Assembly: GCF_002892835.1 (NCBI RefSeq)
Contig: NZ_PJMB01000011.1
Span: 1 to 64,000, forward strand
Direction of reading: 5' to 3'
DNA from: Arthrobacter sp. AFG7.2
Lineage (GTDB): Bacteria > Actinomycetota > Actinomycetes > Actinomycetales > Micrococcaceae
Length of the DNA stretch: 64,000 nucleotides
Part shown: piece after piece, positions 10,110-19,900 of the stretch
Numbering within the stretch: the first letter of the stretch is position 1
How the letters are laid out: every line of letters starts with the position of its first letter
Made by a program: the position numbers and the translations under genes
Notes under the pieces: model-generated
What the model saw: the letters and a program-made list of their open reading frames with translations, nothing else
Databases searched by the model: none
Told to the model about the DNA's origin: nothing

Positions 10110-11620
10110 CGGCGGACCTTCAGACCTGCCCCCGCTGCCGGCAGAACATCCGGGCCGGGGCAGCCTTCTGCACCTCGTGCGGAGCGCCACTGGCCAACCG
10201 GGCTGCCCGCAGCCGCCGGAACCTTTACCCCGGCGGGGCTGCAGGCTGCGAACTGCAGGCGGAAGCTCCGGCTGCCCACGGAACGGGGATTCCCGGTACT
10301 ATCCCGGTAGTACAAAGATCCCCGGCACCTTCTGCCGCGGGGTCAGCAAACGCAGGCACCGGGCGGGGGAGCGCCGGCGGTTTCACCGCGCAGTCGGGGG
10401 CCGTCCCAGGGGGAGGAACGGGAATGGCAACGAACCTTGAGCTTGTTCCGGCCACGGCCGGCAAGCGGCTTGGCGCTGCCGTCATTGACTGGCTGCCGCC
10501 ACTGGCAGTGCTGGTGGTGGCGTTCACCATAGGTTTTGCCGGGATCACGCGCACCCGGAGCGGCCAGTTCATCACCTATGACACGGCGTCGGTGGTGCTG
10601 TTCGGCGGCGCCGGTTTGGCCCTGACGGCGGTGTACCTGTTCGTTGTCATGGGGATCGAAGCCAGGACGGGGAAGACCCCGGGAAACCTGCTGATGGGCA
10701 TCCGCAGCGCGGACAACGACGGTTATGCTCCTGGTGCCGGTGCTGTGTTCCTCCGCGGACTGATCACCGGCGCCGGCATTATCCTGGCGCTCCTGGCTGC
10801 CATCCTCGTGGTGGTCTTCAAATGGTTCCAGCCAGCCCTCTTCATCCTCGGGCCCCTGGTGCTGGCCGGCGCCACCTGGGCAGTACTGGTGGTCGTGTCC
10901 AACAGCTGGGACAAGAACGGCGGCCTGCGGGGCTGGCACGACAAGGCTGCGAAGGTCCTCGTCTTCGACGTGAAGACGGGACGGGATCCCATCAGCACCG
11001 GCGGCATCCAGGGGCCGTACAGCTTCGCGCCGCTGGATCTTCCGCCGGTGCAGCAGGTGCTGTCCCCGGTCCCGGGCACAGCGGCGGCCGCCGGCAGGCC
11101 CGCTCCCGTGCAGCCGTCGCCTTTGCAGGCAATGCCCCACGCCGCGCCGGCCTCCTTCGCGCCGCCGGCAGCTTCTGCTCCCGCTGTTCCCTCCCTGCCG
11201 GTCCACGGCGGGCAGGGCCCCCGGCACCATGTGGACGACGACGTCGAACGCACCCAGGTGCGCCCGGGGGCAGGCGGGCCGGCGCCTGTCGCTGTCCTCC
11301 GCATCCGGCTTGACGACGGCCGCGACTTCCAGCTGGACCGCAGCGTCCTGGTGGGCCGCAACCCGGTGGGGCAGGCCGGCGAACAGCATGCGCAGCTGCT
11401 CGCCGTCGACGATCCAGGCCGCTCCATCTCCAAAACCCACCTCCACCTGCTCACCGACGGCCCCGGCATCTGGGTGACCGACCGGAACTCCACCAACGGC
11501 AGCGCCGTCACCACCCCCAACGGTGCCAGGACACCCCTTGCACCAGGCGTCCCCACTTTTGTTACCCCGGGATCGAGTGTCCACTTCGGAGACCGGACCT
11601 TTTACCTAGGACAGGCATGA
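10106..11620 (+). CDS. zinc-ribbon, RDD and FHA domain membrane protein
   Basis: This 504-residue protein opens with a zinc ribbon (CPRC...CTSCG, residues 8-27). A low-complexity linker and an RDD domain (about 115-295) follow, with several membrane helices and the typical end GWHDKAAKVLVF. A Pro/Ala-rich linker leads to a C-terminal FHA domain (about 398-500) with VGRNPVG, SISKTHLHL and STNGS. The linker holds VERTQVRP (Thr383), a plausible phosphothreonine docking site. FHA domains bind phosphothreonine, and a kinase and phosphatase are encoded in the same operon. Start is GTG, overlapping the previous stop; the end overlaps the PP2C start by ATGA. It is likely a membrane scaffold of the operon's complex. 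Confidence 0.88.
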   Translation: MTADLQTCPRCRQNIRAGAAFCTSCGAPLANRAARSRRNLYPGGAAGCELQAEAPAAHGTGIPGTIPVVQRSPAPSAAGSANAGTGRGSAGGFTAQSGAVPGGGTGMATNLELVPATAGKRLGAAVIDWLPPLAVLVVAFTIGFAGITRTRSGQFITYDTASVVLFGGAGLALTAVYLFVVMGIEARTGKTPGNLLMGIRSADNDGYAPGAGAVFLRGLITGAGIILALLAAILVVVFKWFQPALFILGPLVLAGATWAVLVVVSNSWDKNGGLRGWHDKAAKVLVFDVKTGRDPISTGGIQGPYSFAPLDLPPVQQVLSPVPGTAAAAGRPAPVQPSPLQAMPHAAPASFAPPAASAPAVPSLPVHGGQGPRHHVDDDVERTQVRPGAGGPAPVAVLRIRLDDGRDFQLDRSVLVGRNPVGQAGEQHAQLLAVDDPGRSISKTHLHLLTDGPGIWVTDRNSTNGSAVTTPNGARTPLAPGVPTFVTPGSSVHFGDRTFYLGQA

Positions 11621-12549
11621 ACCAAGAGCCCGCCAGCGTTCCCTCCACCGTGCAGCCGGGCCTCAGCCTGAGCTGCGGCTACGGGACAGACCGGGGACTC
11701 CGCAGGGAGTTGAATGAGGATTCCTACATCGCTTCCGACCCCGTGTTCGCCGTGGCGGACGGGATGGGCGGCCATGAAGCAGGTGAAGTGGCCAGCGGAA
11801 TGTGCGTCCGTGCCCTGGCTGCCATCCCACAGCTCGCCACGGGCGAACGGAGCGTGACGGCCGCCGTCCTGCAGCAGTACCTGCTGCAGGCCGACAACTC
11901 CATCCGCGAGGCCACGGGCGCGCGCGCCGGGACCACCCTGACCGGGGCCGTGGTGGTGGAGCAGATGGGCATGCCGTACTGGCTTGTCATGAACATCGGT
12001 GATTCCCGCACCTACCGCCTCAGCCAGGGGCGGTTTGAGCAGATCAGCGTGGACCACTCCGAGGTGCAGGAACTCGTGGACGCGGGGGAGATTACCGCAC
12101 AAGAGGCCACCGTCCATCCCCGCCGGCACGTCGTCACGCGGGCGCTGGGCACAGGGGATGAGACCGAGGCCGACTACTGGTTGCTGCCCGTGGAGGAAGG
12201 AGACCGTGTCCTGGTTTGTTCGGACGGCCTCACCGGCGAACTGACGGACGAGCACATCCTCCGCGTCCTCAGCACGGTGGGACACCCCCAGGATGCGGCC
12301 GACGCCCTGATCCAGGCCGCGCTGCGAAGCGGGGGAAGCGACAACATCACAGTGATCGTGGTGGATGCCAGGAACGTCCTGAACGACGCCGGTGCTGCCA
12401 CCACTGCGCCGCGACACGACCCGGACGCGGGACACGAAGACACGCTGCCCAGGTCCCAGGCGGCACAGTCCGCAACGCAGCCCTTGCCGGGGCAAAGTGG
12501 CGAGGCTGCGGAGCACGAGAGCGGGGAACCCCACCATGACCGGCACTAG
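11617..12549 (+). CDS. PP2C-family Ser/Thr protein phosphatase
   Basis: This 310-residue protein has the full PP2C/PPM motif set. NEDSY and FAVADGMGGHEAGEVAS lie near the N-terminus, GTTLTGAVV and MNIGDSRTYRL in the middle, and SDGLTGELTDEH and GGSDNITVIVVD near the C-terminus, so the metal-binding aspartates are present. It is soluble, with a short disordered tail. PP2C enzymes remove phosphate from Ser/Thr and usually counteract a cognate PknB-like kinase, here encoded two genes downstream. Its start overlaps the RDD/FHA gene and its end overlaps the next FHA gene by 14 nt. An active enzyme is predicted. Confidence 0.95.
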   Translation: MNQEPASVPSTVQPGLSLSCGYGTDRGLRRELNEDSYIASDPVFAVADGMGGHEAGEVASGMCVRALAAIPQLATGERSVTAAVLQQYLLQADNSIREATGARAGTTLTGAVVVEQMGMPYWLVMNIGDSRTYRLSQGRFEQISVDHSEVQELVDAGEITAQEATVHPRRHVVTRALGTGDETEADYWLLPVEEGDRVLVCSDGLTGELTDEHILRVLSTVGHPQDAADALIQAALRSGGSDNITVIVVDARNVLNDAGAATTAPRHDPDAGHEDTLPRSQAAQSATQPLPGQSGEAAEHESGEPHHDRH

Positions 12550-14407
12550 GTATGTTCCGGGAACCTGGCTGGGCATCCTCCGCGGGCGCACAGCCGTCCT
12601 CCTTGGCCCGGACACCCCGCCAGGCACGGCGGGTGCGCTGTGGGACCTGCTGGGAAGCAGCCCCGAAGTCCACGAGATCCTCCACGCCGTCACCTCCAGC
12701 TCGGGAGGCTCACTCACCCGGATCCCCTCATTCGGCATCCTCGATTTCGCCGGGCCCTTGCGGGTCTTCCTGCGCGGTGACCTCGACCTTGCGGTGGACC
12801 TGCCGGACGGCCGGGTGGAACTTGACGGGCGGGACGTGACCACGTGGAATGAGCGCCGGTTTGCCCTGCCGGGCGGGTGCAGGCTCAGCATCCCGCGCGC
12901 CGGTTCCGCAGGCCAGCCGGAACTTCCTTTGGGCGAAGGGGTCGTCCTGCTGCAGTCCCTGGCGCTCGCGCTGGGACCCGGCCAGCCGGAGCTGGCACCT
13001 GCCCCGGTCCCGCAGGCCGCTGTGGTGGTGGACCCGGCAGGAATCGCCGACGTCCGGGACGCCCCGCCTGCTGCCGACGATGCTGTGGGACTGACCATGG
13101 CCCCGGAGGACGAAGCCTCGGTGGAGACGGTTCTTGGGGTGCTCGACGACGACCTCCAGGATGACGGCGTTCCCGAGAGTGAAGGCGTGCCTGAGGGCGA
13201 CGCGCCGGCTGAGGACGACGTCGAGCAGGTGGAAGAGCCTGCTCCCGGGGTGGGGCCCGGGCCCGTGGGCGAAAACACTGCGCCCGATCCGGTGCCGGGA
13301 GATTCCCTGGCGCCGGCAGCACAGCCGGCCGATCCCGTTCAGCCCGAAACGATGACGGCCGACAGCGACCAGACCAGCTCCTATGACCACCTGTGGGAGC
13401 GCACGGTCATGCGGAGCATCGAGGACGCAGCTGTGCGTGACGACGGCGAGGACAGCTCCCGGGACGACTCCGGGGACGGGCGCAACACCGGGGCTGCCCT
13501 GGTAGCGCCGGAGGTGGCAGCACCGCCTGCTGTACCAGCCCCGGACCAGGGCGACCCGGAAACACCGCACGGGCCGACGGGCGCGCAGGATTACACTCCG
13601 TCCGCGCCCGCGCCGTCCGTGCCCGCGCTGTCCACACCGGCTCCCATCCACGCTGCCCCTGCCGGGGGGCTCATTGATTCCGTTCCGTGGAAGAAGGCGG
13701 CAGGCGCGGCACCCGGACAGGCCACCGCACCCGCACAGGCCACGGCACCAGTGGAGGCTCCATCGGTCCCTCCACTGGCCGCGCCTCCATTGGCCCCTCC
13801 GCTGGCGCCGGTGCCGGCCGCTGTCCCCGCGCCTCCTGTTGAGCGAGCCGCTTTCGACGACGACCATGACGGCCAGACGGTCATGAAGAGCAGCCTCGCC
13901 GCTTCGGCCGGACGGCCCCTGCCGACGGTCGCAGAAGACGCGTCCGCAGGCCCGACAGTCCTTGCCCGCGTCTGCAGCCAGGGCCATCCGAACCCTCCCA
14001 CCCGCTCGCAGTGCTCCGCCTGTGGCGCCGCACTGCTCCCGGATGCCGTCCAGGTGAGCCGGCCCAGATTGGGACGGGCGCGCCTGTCCACCGGAGAGCT
14101 GCTGGACCTTGACCAGTCCCTGATCATCGGACGGCAGCCGTCCGTGTCCCGGGTCCAGGGCGGCGTCATGCCCCGGCTGGTCCAGGTGCCGAGCCCCGAA
14201 GGGGACATCTCGCGGTCCCATGTGGAGGTCAGGCTGGAGGGCTGGCACGTGATGCTGTGTGACCTCAAGGCCACCAACGGCACTGTCCTGGTGCGCGAAG
14301 GCCAGCAGCCCCGCCGCCTGGCGCAGAACGAGATGGCCATCCTGCTGGATGGGGACATCGCCGAACTGGGCGACAACATCTCGTTGCGTTTTGAGGAGAT
14401 TCCTTGA
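12536..14407 (+). CDS. zinc-ribbon and FHA domain protein with long disordered linker
   Basis: I start this 623-residue protein at ATG 12536, preceded by a GGGGA-type ribosome site, rather than 144 nt upstream inside the phosphatase gene. It has an unrecognised N-terminal domain (about 1-150), a long acidic then Pro/Ala-rich linker (about 150-470), a zinc ribbon (CSQGHPNPP then CSACG, near 480-500) and a C-terminal FHA domain (about 515-620) with IIGRQPS, SRSHVEV and ATNGT. The linker carries WERTVMRS (Thr290) and DGQTVMKS (Thr448), which look like paired phosphothreonine sites. It ends in a TTGA overlap with the kinase start. Probably a kinase substrate and adaptor; no membrane segment is seen. 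Confidence 0.85.
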   Translation: MTGTRYVPGTWLGILRGRTAVLLGPDTPPGTAGALWDLLGSSPEVHEILHAVTSSSGGSLTRIPSFGILDFAGPLRVFLRGDLDLAVDLPDGRVELDGRDVTTWNERRFALPGGCRLSIPRAGSAGQPELPLGEGVVLLQSLALALGPGQPELAPAPVPQAAVVVDPAGIADVRDAPPAADDAVGLTMAPEDEASVETVLGVLDDDLQDDGVPESEGVPEGDAPAEDDVEQVEEPAPGVGPGPVGENTAPDPVPGDSLAPAAQPADPVQPETMTADSDQTSSYDHLWERTVMRSIEDAAVRDDGEDSSRDDSGDGRNTGAALVAPEVAAPPAVPAPDQGDPETPHGPTGAQDYTPSAPAPSVPALSTPAPIHAAPAGGLIDSVPWKKAAGAAPGQATAPAQATAPVEAPSVPPLAAPPLAPPLAPVPAAVPAPPVERAAFDDDHDGQTVMKSSLAASAGRPLPTVAEDASAGPTVLARVCSQGHPNPPTRSQCSACGAALLPDAVQVSRPRLGRARLSTGELLDLDQSLIIGRQPSVSRVQGGVMPRLVQVPSPEGDISRSHVEVRLEGWHVMLCDLKATNGTVLVREGQQPRRLAQNEMAILLDGDIAELGDNISLRFEEIP

Positions 14408-16128
14408 GTTCCAAACGGCCTGTGGCGCCGCCGCCCCGCATCCAGGGGTTCACCTATATCAGCCTGCTTGGCTCCGGCGGTTTCTCCGACGTCTACCTTT
14501 ACGAACAGGACAGGCCGCGCCGGAAAGTCGCGGTCAAGGTGCTGCTGTCAGACCTGAAGACAGAGGGTGCCCGGCGGCGCTTCGAGTCCGAGGCCAACCT
14601 GATGGCGCAGCTGTCCTCGCACCCGTACATCGTCACCATCTTCGAAGCCGAAGTAACCGATGACGGGCACTCCTACCTGGCCATGGAGTACTGCTCCAGG
14701 CCCAGCCTCGATGTCCGGTACCGCCGGCAGCGCTTCAGCGTGGATGAAGTCCTGGCCGTCGGCATCCAGGTGGCCTCCGCCGTCGAAACCGCCCACCGTG
14801 CCGGCATCGCCCACCGGGACATCAAACCTGCCAACATCCTGGTCACGGACTATAACCGCCCGGCCCTCACCGACTTCGGTATCTCCGGCACCCTGGCCGG
14901 GGATCCGGATGACGATTCGGGCATGTCCATTCCCTGGTCCCCGCCGGAACAATTCACTGACGGAGCCGTCGACGGGGTCCTGGTGGACGTGTGGGCACTC
15001 GGTGCCACGCTGTACACCCTCCTGGCCGGACGGTCGCCCTTTGTCATGCCGGGTGCGGACAACTCCCCGCGTGAGCTGATTAACCGGATCAGCAACAGTC
15101 CGCTGCCGCGCCTTGGCCGTGCGGACGTACCCGAGTCGCTGGAACTGGCCCTCTCCACGGCGATGGCGAAGTCGCCGCGGGCCCGCTACTCCTCCGCGCA
15201 CGCCTTTGCCCTGGCCCTGCAGCGCATCCAGGCCGAGCTCAATCTGTCCGTGACGCCCTTCGAAGTGCTGGAAGAACCGCACCAGGAGGACAACCGGCCG
15301 GACGACGGCTTCGAGGAGACCAGGGTCCGGAGCATCGCAGCAATCGATCCGGAACGGACGGGAAGCGCGCCCACTTTTCCGGCGCGCACCCGGCCGCAGG
15401 ACACCGGCGGGAAGGGCCCGGCAAAGGGTGGTCCGCCGTCACGGCTTACCCCGACGGCAGCAGCCGCGCCCTCCCTGCCGATGCCGGCACCTGTCCCGCC
15501 GGCGCAGCCACAGCCACAGCCGCAGGAGTGGGCGCACGCCACCGTCCTGCGCGGTTCAGCCACAGGCGCTCCGGCAGGCCGCGACGACGCCACACTGGCC
15601 GGGAGCTCCCATCGCGGGGGCGCTGACACGGCGGATACTACCGTTCACAGGCCGGCACGGGTGGAAGAGCCGGCGGCACCAGGTCCGGCCGCTGACCACG
15701 GTAAACGCAATCTTTGGCTCGCGCTCTCGGGCGGCACCCTGCTGGCCCTGACCGCGGTGGTGGGCCTGGTGGTGGCGAACGCGTCGCCGGACACACCCAA
15801 GGCCGTGGAAACGCAGCAGGCCAGCAAGCCGCCGGCCGATGCCCTGGACAACGGCACGGTGCCGGACGTGGAAGGGCTCACCGGAACCGCAGCCGGGGAC
15901 GGCAATGCGTCCTTCACCTGGGTGAACCCGCAGCCCAAAGCGGGGGACACCTACAAGTGGCGGGTGTATACCATCGGGGGTGGCGGGGAGTACCAGTCCG
16001 TCGACCAGCCGCCGGTCAGGGTGACGGCCAATCCGTCGGGAGAGACCTGCATCCAGGTGATGATTGTCCGCTCCGACGGTGCGTTTTCCCCCATGGAGGA
16101 AAGCTCCATCGCCTGCACCGGCCCCTGA
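14404..16128 (+). CDS. transmembrane Ser/Thr protein kinase with Fn3-like ectodomain
   Basis: This 574-residue PknB-type kinase has the Gly loop LGSGGFSDVY, catalytic Lys45 (VAVKVL), HRDIKPANIL with Asp139, and DFG Asp157. The kinase domain ends near residue 275. The juxtamembrane linker (about 280-435) is Pro-rich and carries several T-x-x-R sites (EETRVRS Thr306, HATVLRG Thr380, TTVHRP). One membrane helix follows at about 437-459. The ectodomain (about 482-574) is not PASTA; it looks like a single fibronectin-III-like module with two cysteines. Start is TTG, overlapping the preceding stop. It probably phosphorylates the operon's FHA partners. Known relatives include the bifidobacterial Pkb2 kinase, by context. 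Confidence 0.93.
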   Translation: MSSKRPVAPPPRIQGFTYISLLGSGGFSDVYLYEQDRPRRKVAVKVLLSDLKTEGARRRFESEANLMAQLSSHPYIVTIFEAEVTDDGHSYLAMEYCSRPSLDVRYRRQRFSVDEVLAVGIQVASAVETAHRAGIAHRDIKPANILVTDYNRPALTDFGISGTLAGDPDDDSGMSIPWSPPEQFTDGAVDGVLVDVWALGATLYTLLAGRSPFVMPGADNSPRELINRISNSPLPRLGRADVPESLELALSTAMAKSPRARYSSAHAFALALQRIQAELNLSVTPFEVLEEPHQEDNRPDDGFEETRVRSIAAIDPERTGSAPTFPARTRPQDTGGKGPAKGGPPSRLTPTAAAAPSLPMPAPVPPAQPQPQPQEWAHATVLRGSATGAPAGRDDATLAGSSHRGGADTADTTVHRPARVEEPAAPGPAADHGKRNLWLALSGGTLLALTAVVGLVVANASPDTPKAVETQQASKPPADALDNGTVPDVEGLTGTAAGDGNASFTWVNPQPKAGDTYKWRVYTIGGGGEYQSVDQPPVRVTANPSGETCIQVMIVRSDGAFSPMEESSIACTGP

Positions 16129-16212
16129 GCCGCGGAATTTCTTCAGCAAGAGCACAACAAGCAACAGCACGATGACGGTACGTACAGTTCTGCCCACGAG
16201 GAGGCACGGAAA

Positions 16213-16917
16213 ATGGGGGATCTAGCAATAGATTTCTGTGGTGAATGGTACGAGCCATCGGACGAGGACGTCTTCAACATCGGCCGCGAAGGCGACCTTG
16301 AAGTTGATGACAACCCCTACCTGCACCGGCAGTTCCTGCAGGTGGCCCGCTACGACGGGATCTGGTGGCTCAGCAACGTGGGCAGTATGCTCTCGGCCAC
16401 GGTGGCCGACGCTTCCGGCGGGATGCAGGCCTGGCTCTCGCCCGGCGCCCGGATTCCACTGGTCTTCAGCCACACCAACATCATCTTCACCGCGGGGCCT
16501 ACCACCTATGAGTTTGCCGTGCACCTGAAGACCCCGTCGTTCCGGCAGGAGGCGCGCGAGGGGGACAGCAACGGGGACACCACCATCGGCCCTGTCGTCT
16601 TCACCGACTCCCAGAAGGCACTCATCGTGGCGCTCGCCGAGCCCATGCTCCGGCGGGAGGGGACGGGCTTCAGTGCCATCCCGTCCTCAGCCGCGGCGGC
16701 CAAAACCCTGGGATGGGCCCTGACCCGATTCAACCGGAAGCTGGACAATGTGTGCGACAAGCTCGACCGTGTGGGTGTGGTGGGGCTGCGTGGGGGCGGC
16801 GGCAAACTCGCCACGAACCGCCGCGCCCGGCTTGTGGAGCACGCTGTCACCTCGCACCTGGTGACGCCGGATGACCTGTACCTGCTGGAAAAGATGAGGG
16901 GCGTGGACGAAGGATGA
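16213..16917 (+). CDS. degenerate FHA plus winged-helix-like protein
   Basis: This 234-residue protein follows the kinase after an 84-nt gap with its own GAGGAGG ribosome site at about 16198-16204. Residues about 20-110 resemble an FHA fold (NIGREGDLEV, then NPYLHRQF). The usual Ser before the conserved His is replaced, so phosphothreonine binding is doubtful. Residues about 150-230 look like a winged helix (AKTLGWALTRFNRKLDNVC, then GVVGLRGGGGKL). Its stop overlaps the FtsK/EssC-like start by ATGA, so it is tightly coupled to the ATPase. It may be an adaptor for the secretion ATPase or a regulator. I do not recognise a named family. Confidence 0.75.
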   Translation: MGDLAIDFCGEWYEPSDEDVFNIGREGDLEVDDNPYLHRQFLQVARYDGIWWLSNVGSMLSATVADASGGMQAWLSPGARIPLVFSHTNIIFTAGPTTYEFAVHLKTPSFRQEAREGDSNGDTTIGPVVFTDSQKALIVALAEPMLRREGTGFSAIPSSAAAAKTLGWALTRFNRKLDNVCDKLDRVGVVGLRGGGGKLATNRRARLVEHAVTSHLVTPDDLYLLEKMRGVDEG

Positions 16918-19900
16918 GGATCCGGCTAACGCTCCGCCGGGACCCTGCAGAGTCCAAGGACCTGGCCGTTACGGTGGACGGCCTGGCCACGGTGGCCGAT
17001 ACCGCCGCCGTGCTGTGGACCGCAGACCCCGCCCGCAAAGGCACGCCCGCGCCGGAGAACCTCTCGCTGCGGATCGAGGAGGCGTTCGTGGGTGCCGGCC
17101 TGAGCGGAAACTTGCTCACCCGGACAGACAACCTCCTTGAGTCCGGCCTCCGGCCTGGGTCGGTGGTGTCCCTGGCGCAGGTGAGCACCCAGTTCGACGT
17201 GCCCGGTGCCGCCCGCGGTCCGGCAGCCGCCACCCTCCGCGTCCTGTCAGGACCCGACGCCGGCCGCGAGTTTTCCCTGCCTACCGGCACCAGCTACATC
17301 GGCCGGGACCGGGACGTGGACATCCGCCTCTCGGACCCCCTGACCTCCAAACGGCATGCCCGCATCACCGTGGGTGACGGCGTCGAAATCGTGGACACCA
17401 ACTCCGCCAACGGACTGTTGATGGACGGGCTCCCCGTCACCCGGGCGACACTTAATTCCTCGGACACGGTGACCCTGGGCGACACCACCGTGACGGTGGT
17501 GCCGCTGGGGCACAACCACGCGGCAGCACCGACGTCGCCCCTGGTGAACTTCAACCGGTCACCGCGCGTGGTTCCCCGCTTCGAGGAACCCAAGCGCGTA
17601 GTACCGGCCGGGCCAAAGCGGCCAGAGGACAATCCGTTCCCGTTCATCATGATGATCGCCCCGCTCCTGATGGGTGCAGTGATCTTCGCGGTGACCAGCA
17701 ACCCGCTCTCGGTGCTGTTCATGCTGATGATGCCGCTTTTCATCCTGGGCCACTACGTGGACCAGAAGATGCGCAGCCGGCGCCAGCAGAAGGAACAGCT
17801 CAAGCACTTCCGCGCCTCCATGGCCGCCTTCCGCCAGGACCTCACCGAACTCCAGCAGGTGGAACGGGCCGTCCGGCTGCAGGAAGCACCATCGGTCAGC
17901 GACACTGTTGATGCCATCTACAAACTCGGCCCGCTGCTGTGGACACACCGTCCTGAGCACCAGGGGTTCCTGGGACTCAGGTTCGGCCTGGGGACCTCAC
18001 CCTCAAGGGTCCGGCTGGAGGAACCGCAAAACAATGACACCGAGGTGCAGTACGCCCGGGAAATCCAGGACTGCCTGAAGCAGTTCAGCGACATCGAGGG
18101 CGTTCCCGTGGTCTCGCAACTGCGGTCCTCCGGTTCCCTCGGCGTCGCCGGTGCCCGTGGCCTGGTGGACGATGTCGCCCGCGGCATGGTCCTGCAGCTG
18201 GTGGGGCTGCACTCACCCGCGGAGGTGGTCCTCGCAGCCATCACCTCAGCCCAGTCCCGGGAACGGTGGAACTGGCTGCAGTGGCTTCCGCACGTCGGTT
18301 CGGGGCACAGCCCTCTCGCCGGTGACCATTTGGCGGCCGGTTCGGCCGGCGGCTCCTCCCTGCTGGCCCGGCTTGAAGACCTGCTCGACGCCCGGGAGGC
18401 CGTAGCCAAACGGTCCGGCCCGGACCTGCGGCCGGAGGTGGACCCTGCCAAGCATCAGGTGGAGGCGCCAGTGCTGCCGGCTGTGCTGGTGATCGTTGAG
18501 GACGATGCGCCGGTGGACCGCGGGCGGCTCACGAGGCTTGCGGAGCGCGGGCCCGACTCCGGCGTCCACGTCATCTGGGTTGCCACCGACATCCAGTCGC
18601 TTCCCGCAGCCTGCCGGGACTTCATGGTGGTGGACGGGGACCATGGCACCACGACCGGCCAGGTCCGGCTGGGCAGGCACACCTACCCGGTCAGCTGCGA
18701 AAGCGTTGATGCGGAGCTGGCCGCCCAGCTGGCGCGGATGCTGGCGCCGGTCATGGATGTGGGCAAGCCCGTCAACGACGATTCCGACCTTCCGCGGGCC
18801 GTCTCCTACGCCACACTGATCGGCAAGGACTTCCTGGACAATCCCCAGTCCGTGGCTGAACGCTGGACGGAAAACAACTCCGTGCACGCCGGCGCCGTTG
18901 CCAACCGCAAGGACAACGGAACCCTCCGCGCCCTGGTGGGTTCCAAAGGCATCGAGCCGCTGTACCTCGACCTGAAAAATGAGGGCCCGCACGCCCTGGT
19001 GGGCGGCACCACCGGTGCCGGCAAATCCGAATTCCTGCAGTCCTGGGTGATGGGAATGGCCGCCGCCTACAGTCCTGACCGCGTCAGCTTCCTGTTCGTG
19101 GACTACAAAGGCGGCGCGGCCTTCGCCGACTGCATCAACCTTCCCCACACCGTGGGCCTGGTGACCGACCTTTCGCCACACCTAGTCCGGCGTGCCCTCA
19201 CCTCGCTGCGCGCTGAACTCCACTACCGCGAACACCTGCTCAACAGGAAGAAGGCCAAGGACCTGCTGGCCCTCCAGCGCGAAGCCGACCCGGACGCACC
19301 GCCGTACCTGGTGATCGTCGTGGACGAGTTTGCTGCGCTGGCCAACGAGGTGCCCGAGTTCGTGGACGGCGTGGTGGACGTGGCAGCGCGCGGCCGGTCG
19401 CTGGGCCTGCACCTCATCCTGGCCACCCAGCGTCCGGCAGGCGTCATCAAGGACAGCCTGCGGGCCAACACCAACCTCCGGGTGGCACTGCGGATGGCTG
19501 ATGAGGACGACGCCACTGACATCCTGGGGGTGCCCGACGCGGCCTACTTCGACCCGGCCATCCCCGGCCGCGGCGCCGCGAAGACCGGGCCCGGCCGCAT
19601 CCAGGGCTTCCAGACCGGCTACGCAGGCGGCTGGACCACGGAGAAACCGCAGCGGCCGCAGATCGACGTCGTGGAAATGGCCTTCGGCTCCGGGCCCAGC
19701 TGGGAAGCACCGGCGCCGGAAAAACCCGAAGCGGCAGAGCCTGCAGGTCCCAACGACATTGCCCGGATGACAGCCACGATCGTCCGGGCCGCGGAGTCCC
19801 TGTCCATCAGCGCCCCGCGCAAACCCTGGCTGGACGAACTGGCCAAGACCTACGACTTTTCGAGGCTGCCCAACCCGCGCACGGACGAACAGCTCCTCCT

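Noticed and set aside
10343..11584. A 413-residue minus-strand frame under the RDD/FHA gene
   Set aside because: Low-complexity Gly/His/Arg-rich translation, a typical mirror of a plus-strand Pro/Ala-rich linker.
12392..12535. Upstream extension of the FHA protein
   Set aside because: It lies wholly inside the phosphatase gene, and its translation is compositionally odd (Arg/Pro/Ser). ATG 12536 has a ribosome site and the usual short overlap.
16129..16212. WXG100-like small gene between the kinase and the FHA/winged-helix gene
   Set aside because: The 84-nt gap is too short and contains no such frame; no WXG100 protein was found in the window.
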